Of a stretch of 64,000 nt of DNA, positions 61,431 to 64,000 are shown piece after piece. Positions within the stretch are counted from its first letter, which is position 1. Each line of letters starts with the position of its first letter. Below the pieces are notes generated by a model. The model did no database searches, had not been told where the DNA came from, and saw only the letters and a list, made by a program, of their open reading frames with translations. The position numbers and the translations under genes are program-made. This DNA comes from Pieris napi (lineage: Eukaryota; Arthropoda; Insecta; Lepidoptera; Pieridae): the NCBI RefSeq assembly GCF_905475465.1, contig NC_062242.1, positions 5,173,501-5,237,500 on the forward strand, written 5' to 3'.

Positions 61431-61915
61431 GCCGTCCCGATTAACCCTCAAACGGCACGACTGCCGTGTGGTTAACGTGGGACTTGCTACTGTGCATACC
61501 CACTAAAACCCCACCAGCAATCGCCCGATGCAGAACACGGTAACACATCAACCGGATTTGAAGAGCTGGGGGAGGTTTGGACGCATGAACCCCTGTTCCC
61601 CCGCTGAAGCGGTCTGCGTGCCCAGGATTGTGCAACGGCGACGCTGTGGTCTCCTACGGCGACGCGGATTTGCTGCGTGATCGACCTCGCTGGCCCTCTC
61701 AGCCTATTCTTTATGTTGCATGTCGGACTCACAGAATCTCTGGAATCCTCCAGATGCCGGCACTGTCCGTATTTATAACTGCTACTCTCACAATGTTATC
61801 GAGAATAGCGTCCTCCGTCCGAGAGGAGAGACCTCCTTCCCGCCACGACCTCTCATGCTAAACAATCCTTAAGAGTGTAAAGCGCGTCATCGACAACGCG
61901 ACGCCAGCCTCTGAA
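61430..61915 (-). other. GC-rich island, probable decayed non-LTR 3' region
   Basis: Sharp rise in GC between 61430 and 61915 with overlapping frames on both strands and no clean family motif. On the minus strand the stretch GTGGGGTTTTAGTGGGTATG before the end recalls the 3'UTR of R1-clade LINEs in moths. This is from memory and weak. A CpG-rich promoter is the alternative. Confidence 0.3.
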
Positions 61916-62182
61916 TTATTTTACCATGTATTAAAAATAAGAAAATTACATAAAGAAGTGAAAAAATTGCCAGCTCTCAGTCAGCGTTAGGGTTGCCAAT
62001 AGGTGACGATATTATCGTTAATTATTTACAGTTAACTTTTTTTAATTTTCATACAAAATTATAGTTTTACATTTCGTGTTTACGATAATCCATGGTTTCC
62101 AGTAAAATAACAGCTGGTTTCCATACATTCAATAAACGATTCCCACTCCAGCCAAGTGTGAGCGCAAGAGAAAAGATGGTCT

Positions 62183-62450
62183 CTAAATTTTTCCATGGTT
62201 GTAGTCTTTTGGTTGGATTTTTCGGACTATTTGCATCTTATAAGGAGACCTCCTTATAAGATTCTCTAATCTTAAGTCTAAGGCCAAAATTCGTTGCAGA
62301 CTAGAACGGTGGAGGCTCAAAGTGGCAGTATGTTTTCTAACTGATCGTCGTGGATGCTCCGCGACCACAGCGGCGACGCGGTCGATCGCACAAGTCTATT
62401 TCGCGGGCGAATTAGACCTGATTCAGTAAAGATTCTGTCGCTCTGAACTT
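62183..62450 (-). pseudogene. Fragment of a Tc1/mariner-superfamily transposase N-terminus
   Basis: The minus-strand frame reads VVAEHPRRSVRKHTATLSLH, then RSSLQRILALDLRL and PYKMQIVRKIQPKDYN. This matches the helix-turn-helix and linker seen in transposases with HPYKIQ...ELKP.DH (from memory). No catalytic domain follows, so it is a fragment. Confidence 0.6.
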
Positions 62451-63078
62451 TTCTTCCCATGACTCAATCACTAGGGGCGTCACTTAAAGGGCAGATTTCG
62501 ATGCGTTGTGCTTCACTCGACGAAAACTCATTGCAAAAGTACCTACACCTGTACTGCGTACGCGCGATGCGTGCCAGACCACTGCGACATAGAGATTAGA
62601 AAATCCGCACTCGTCAGTTTTCACCTACCGAACGCCGTCCCGCTAGCCCCGAAACAACATGTGATCCACATGTTAAGATCCTGCAAAAACTCGGTTATAG
62701 ACCCAATATGTTGCCGGCGCAAAAGAAAAACGTGGCGTTCCGCGGTTTAGTAGCGTTGCGGTTCTAATCGATGAATCTTCAGGAAATTGCGGTGCACAAA
62801 GATCATACAAGCATATATGTTTCTACCCCGACGACACTAACCAGCACTTTTAATTCTTCGTTTATTTTGTTCAATTTAATATATTATTTAACGCGCCGAA
62901 TATATGCAGGCCATTACTTTGAACTCATTTTGAAAGTTAAATTGTTAAAGTTTTCCAAACGACATTATGCACTTATTAATAGTTAAATAAACCTCGTTAT
63001 CACATGTTATTTCAATAAAAGGCGAGCTCGAAAGACAGATGCTTGCTAGACATGCTTTCTAAATGCTTGTTGTAGGTA
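62451..63078. other. GC-richer patch then AT-rich DNA
   Basis: 62500-62760 is CpG-rich with an 80-codon plus-strand frame of no known family. It could be further transposon debris from the element at 62183 or a promoter. After 62770 nothing is seen. Confidence 0.3.
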
Positions 63079-63142
63079 GGCGCGAGATGATAAAAGAAAT
63101 ATTATAATTAATATTATAATATTTCTTTTATCATCTCGCGCC
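63079..63142. repeat. Perfect palindrome, 30-bp arms
   Basis: GGCGCGAGATGATAAAAGAA with ATATTATAAT forms the left arm (63079-63108). TAAT is the loop (63109-63112) and the exact complement runs to 63142. All 30 pairs match. Confidence 0.93.
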
Positions 63143-63309
63143 GTTGTGTTTCTCCGAGGGAGTCGGTACGGAAAAAGTTTAAGGAATTAAATATTATGAC
63201 ACTATCTGGTCAATATATTCTTGAAGCCTTGTTGTATGTCCAAAAAAATATAAACGATTTTAAAACAAATGGTGACTTTCACCAGTATAATACGCGAAAT
63301 AGAACTAAT

Positions 63310-63717
63310 TTGAGTGTACGACCAACCAGGCTCCAAAAGATAAACCACTCCTTATAATATGGAAATTGTATTCGTTTTTACAACAAGCTCCCAAGCGAAA
63401 TTAGAGAATTATCACTAAATAAATTCAAAGCCCTCGTTAAACGAAAATTAATCAACAAAGCTTTTTATAAATTTGAGGACTACTTAAATGATCCTAATCC
63501 TTGGGATTGAATTGCTCCAGTTCAAACAATTTGTATGACAATACTTGGCGATTAAAAAGAGTGGCGGAGAGTTTCTTGCCAGTTCTTCTTACCCGCTCTA
63601 CGCCCTTGACTTGCGAACTGGTAGTAAATGTAAATTTACGATTAATTTAACTTGACGATTCAAAAGTGTACTTGGTTACCCATTTGAATAAAGATATTTT
63701 GAGTTTGAGTTTTGACA
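63310..63717 (+). mobile_element. 3' end of non-LTR retrotransposon (family B), copy 2
   Basis: Readable ORF2 end (FYNKLPSEIRE-like through KRKLINKAFYKFEDYLNDPN and PWD, stop near 63510), then a 3'UTR (GAGTGGCGGAGAGTTTCTTG, GCGAACTGGTAGTAAATGTA) and a tail TTTTGAGTTTGAGTTTTGAC. Better preserved than copy 1 at 52107. Confidence 0.87.
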
Positions 63718-64000
63718 TTAATATAAACGGCTGATACATAGAAGGCGGTTCCACAAAGGCATCAGATGAGCCCTCTGTGAAAAAACCTACAAGGTATAGT
63801 AGTTTCTTATACTTCTTCCTTCCTTAGATTTTACAGTACAATTGTAATACATAATTAAGTAACCTTGTTTGGAACACACCTATCATTTGCACAGATAGTT
63901 TTGTCAATTTCCTTAGAAAAATTATATTATGTAGTATGTAGTTAATAAAATATGTTTATTTTATTAATAATCTACTATTATCACTAAGCTTGATACTTTA

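Noticed and set aside
1..64000. CRISPR array, bacterial operons or viral genome
   Set aside because: No regularly spaced repeats, no ribosome-binding-site gene strings and no viral gene set; all coding is spliced eukaryotic or transposon-derived.

Overview
The window reads as a moth or butterfly (Lepidoptera) nuclear scaffold. It is AT-rich and has long introns. Its tRNA-derived SINEs, a miniature Helitron of the lepidopteran type, mariner and PIF/Harbinger DNA transposons, and many truncated non-LTR retrotransposons are all typical of lepidopteran genomes. The coding exons were rebuilt from splice sites, phase and family motifs, because most of them are too short to stand out as open frames.

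Three host genes can be supported. (1) The 5' end of an acyl-CoA desaturase on the minus strand (coding exons 1015-1127 and 1513-1601). The rest lies off the left edge, and a candidate promoter with a 5'UTR exon sits about 17 kb away at 18954-19108. (2) A complete, intact six-exon acyl-CoA desaturase on the plus strand, 31360-39889, 355 residues, with all three histidine boxes. The two desaturases point away from each other, as in a dispersed duplicated gene pair. (3) A complete class A neuropeptide receptor of the neuromedin-U-receptor family (CAPA/pyrokinin type) on the plus strand, 57650-60098, four coding exons, 438 residues, with a possible shorter C-terminus if the last intron is retained. 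Two orphan exons (7876-7981 plus strand; 46230-46415 minus strand) look coding, but I cannot assign them to a gene.

The rest is introns and intergenic DNA filled with mobile elements. From left to right: a 142-bp tandem duplication; a nearly intact mariner (2525-3810) with one frameshift; a 5'-truncated non-LTR element (4377-5860); a fold-back element (9117-10010); a PIF/Harbinger-like element split by a Jockey-type insertion with clear target duplications (12156-13882); SINEs; a miniature Helitron (19410-19632); a Harbinger-like element with a MADF-type start (21098-21798); degenerate non-LTR copies and a mariner relic (21.85-24.5 kb). Inside the largest intron of desaturase 2 lies a 1.9-kb element with ~458-bp terminal inverted repeats and a decayed Cys-rich ORF. 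The right half has a palindromic MITE (41097-41258), RTE-type and other non-LTR fragments, an unidentified ~1.3-kb segment carrying a recurring CGTCAGATTA motif in both orientations (47.2-48.5 kb), and several perfect short palindromes.

The two desaturases would act in the ER membrane on fatty acyl-CoAs (lipid metabolism, or pheromone or cuticular lipid precursors). The receptor is a separate signalling gene, and nothing in the sequence links its function to the desaturases. No rRNA, CRISPR or functional tRNA gene was seen.
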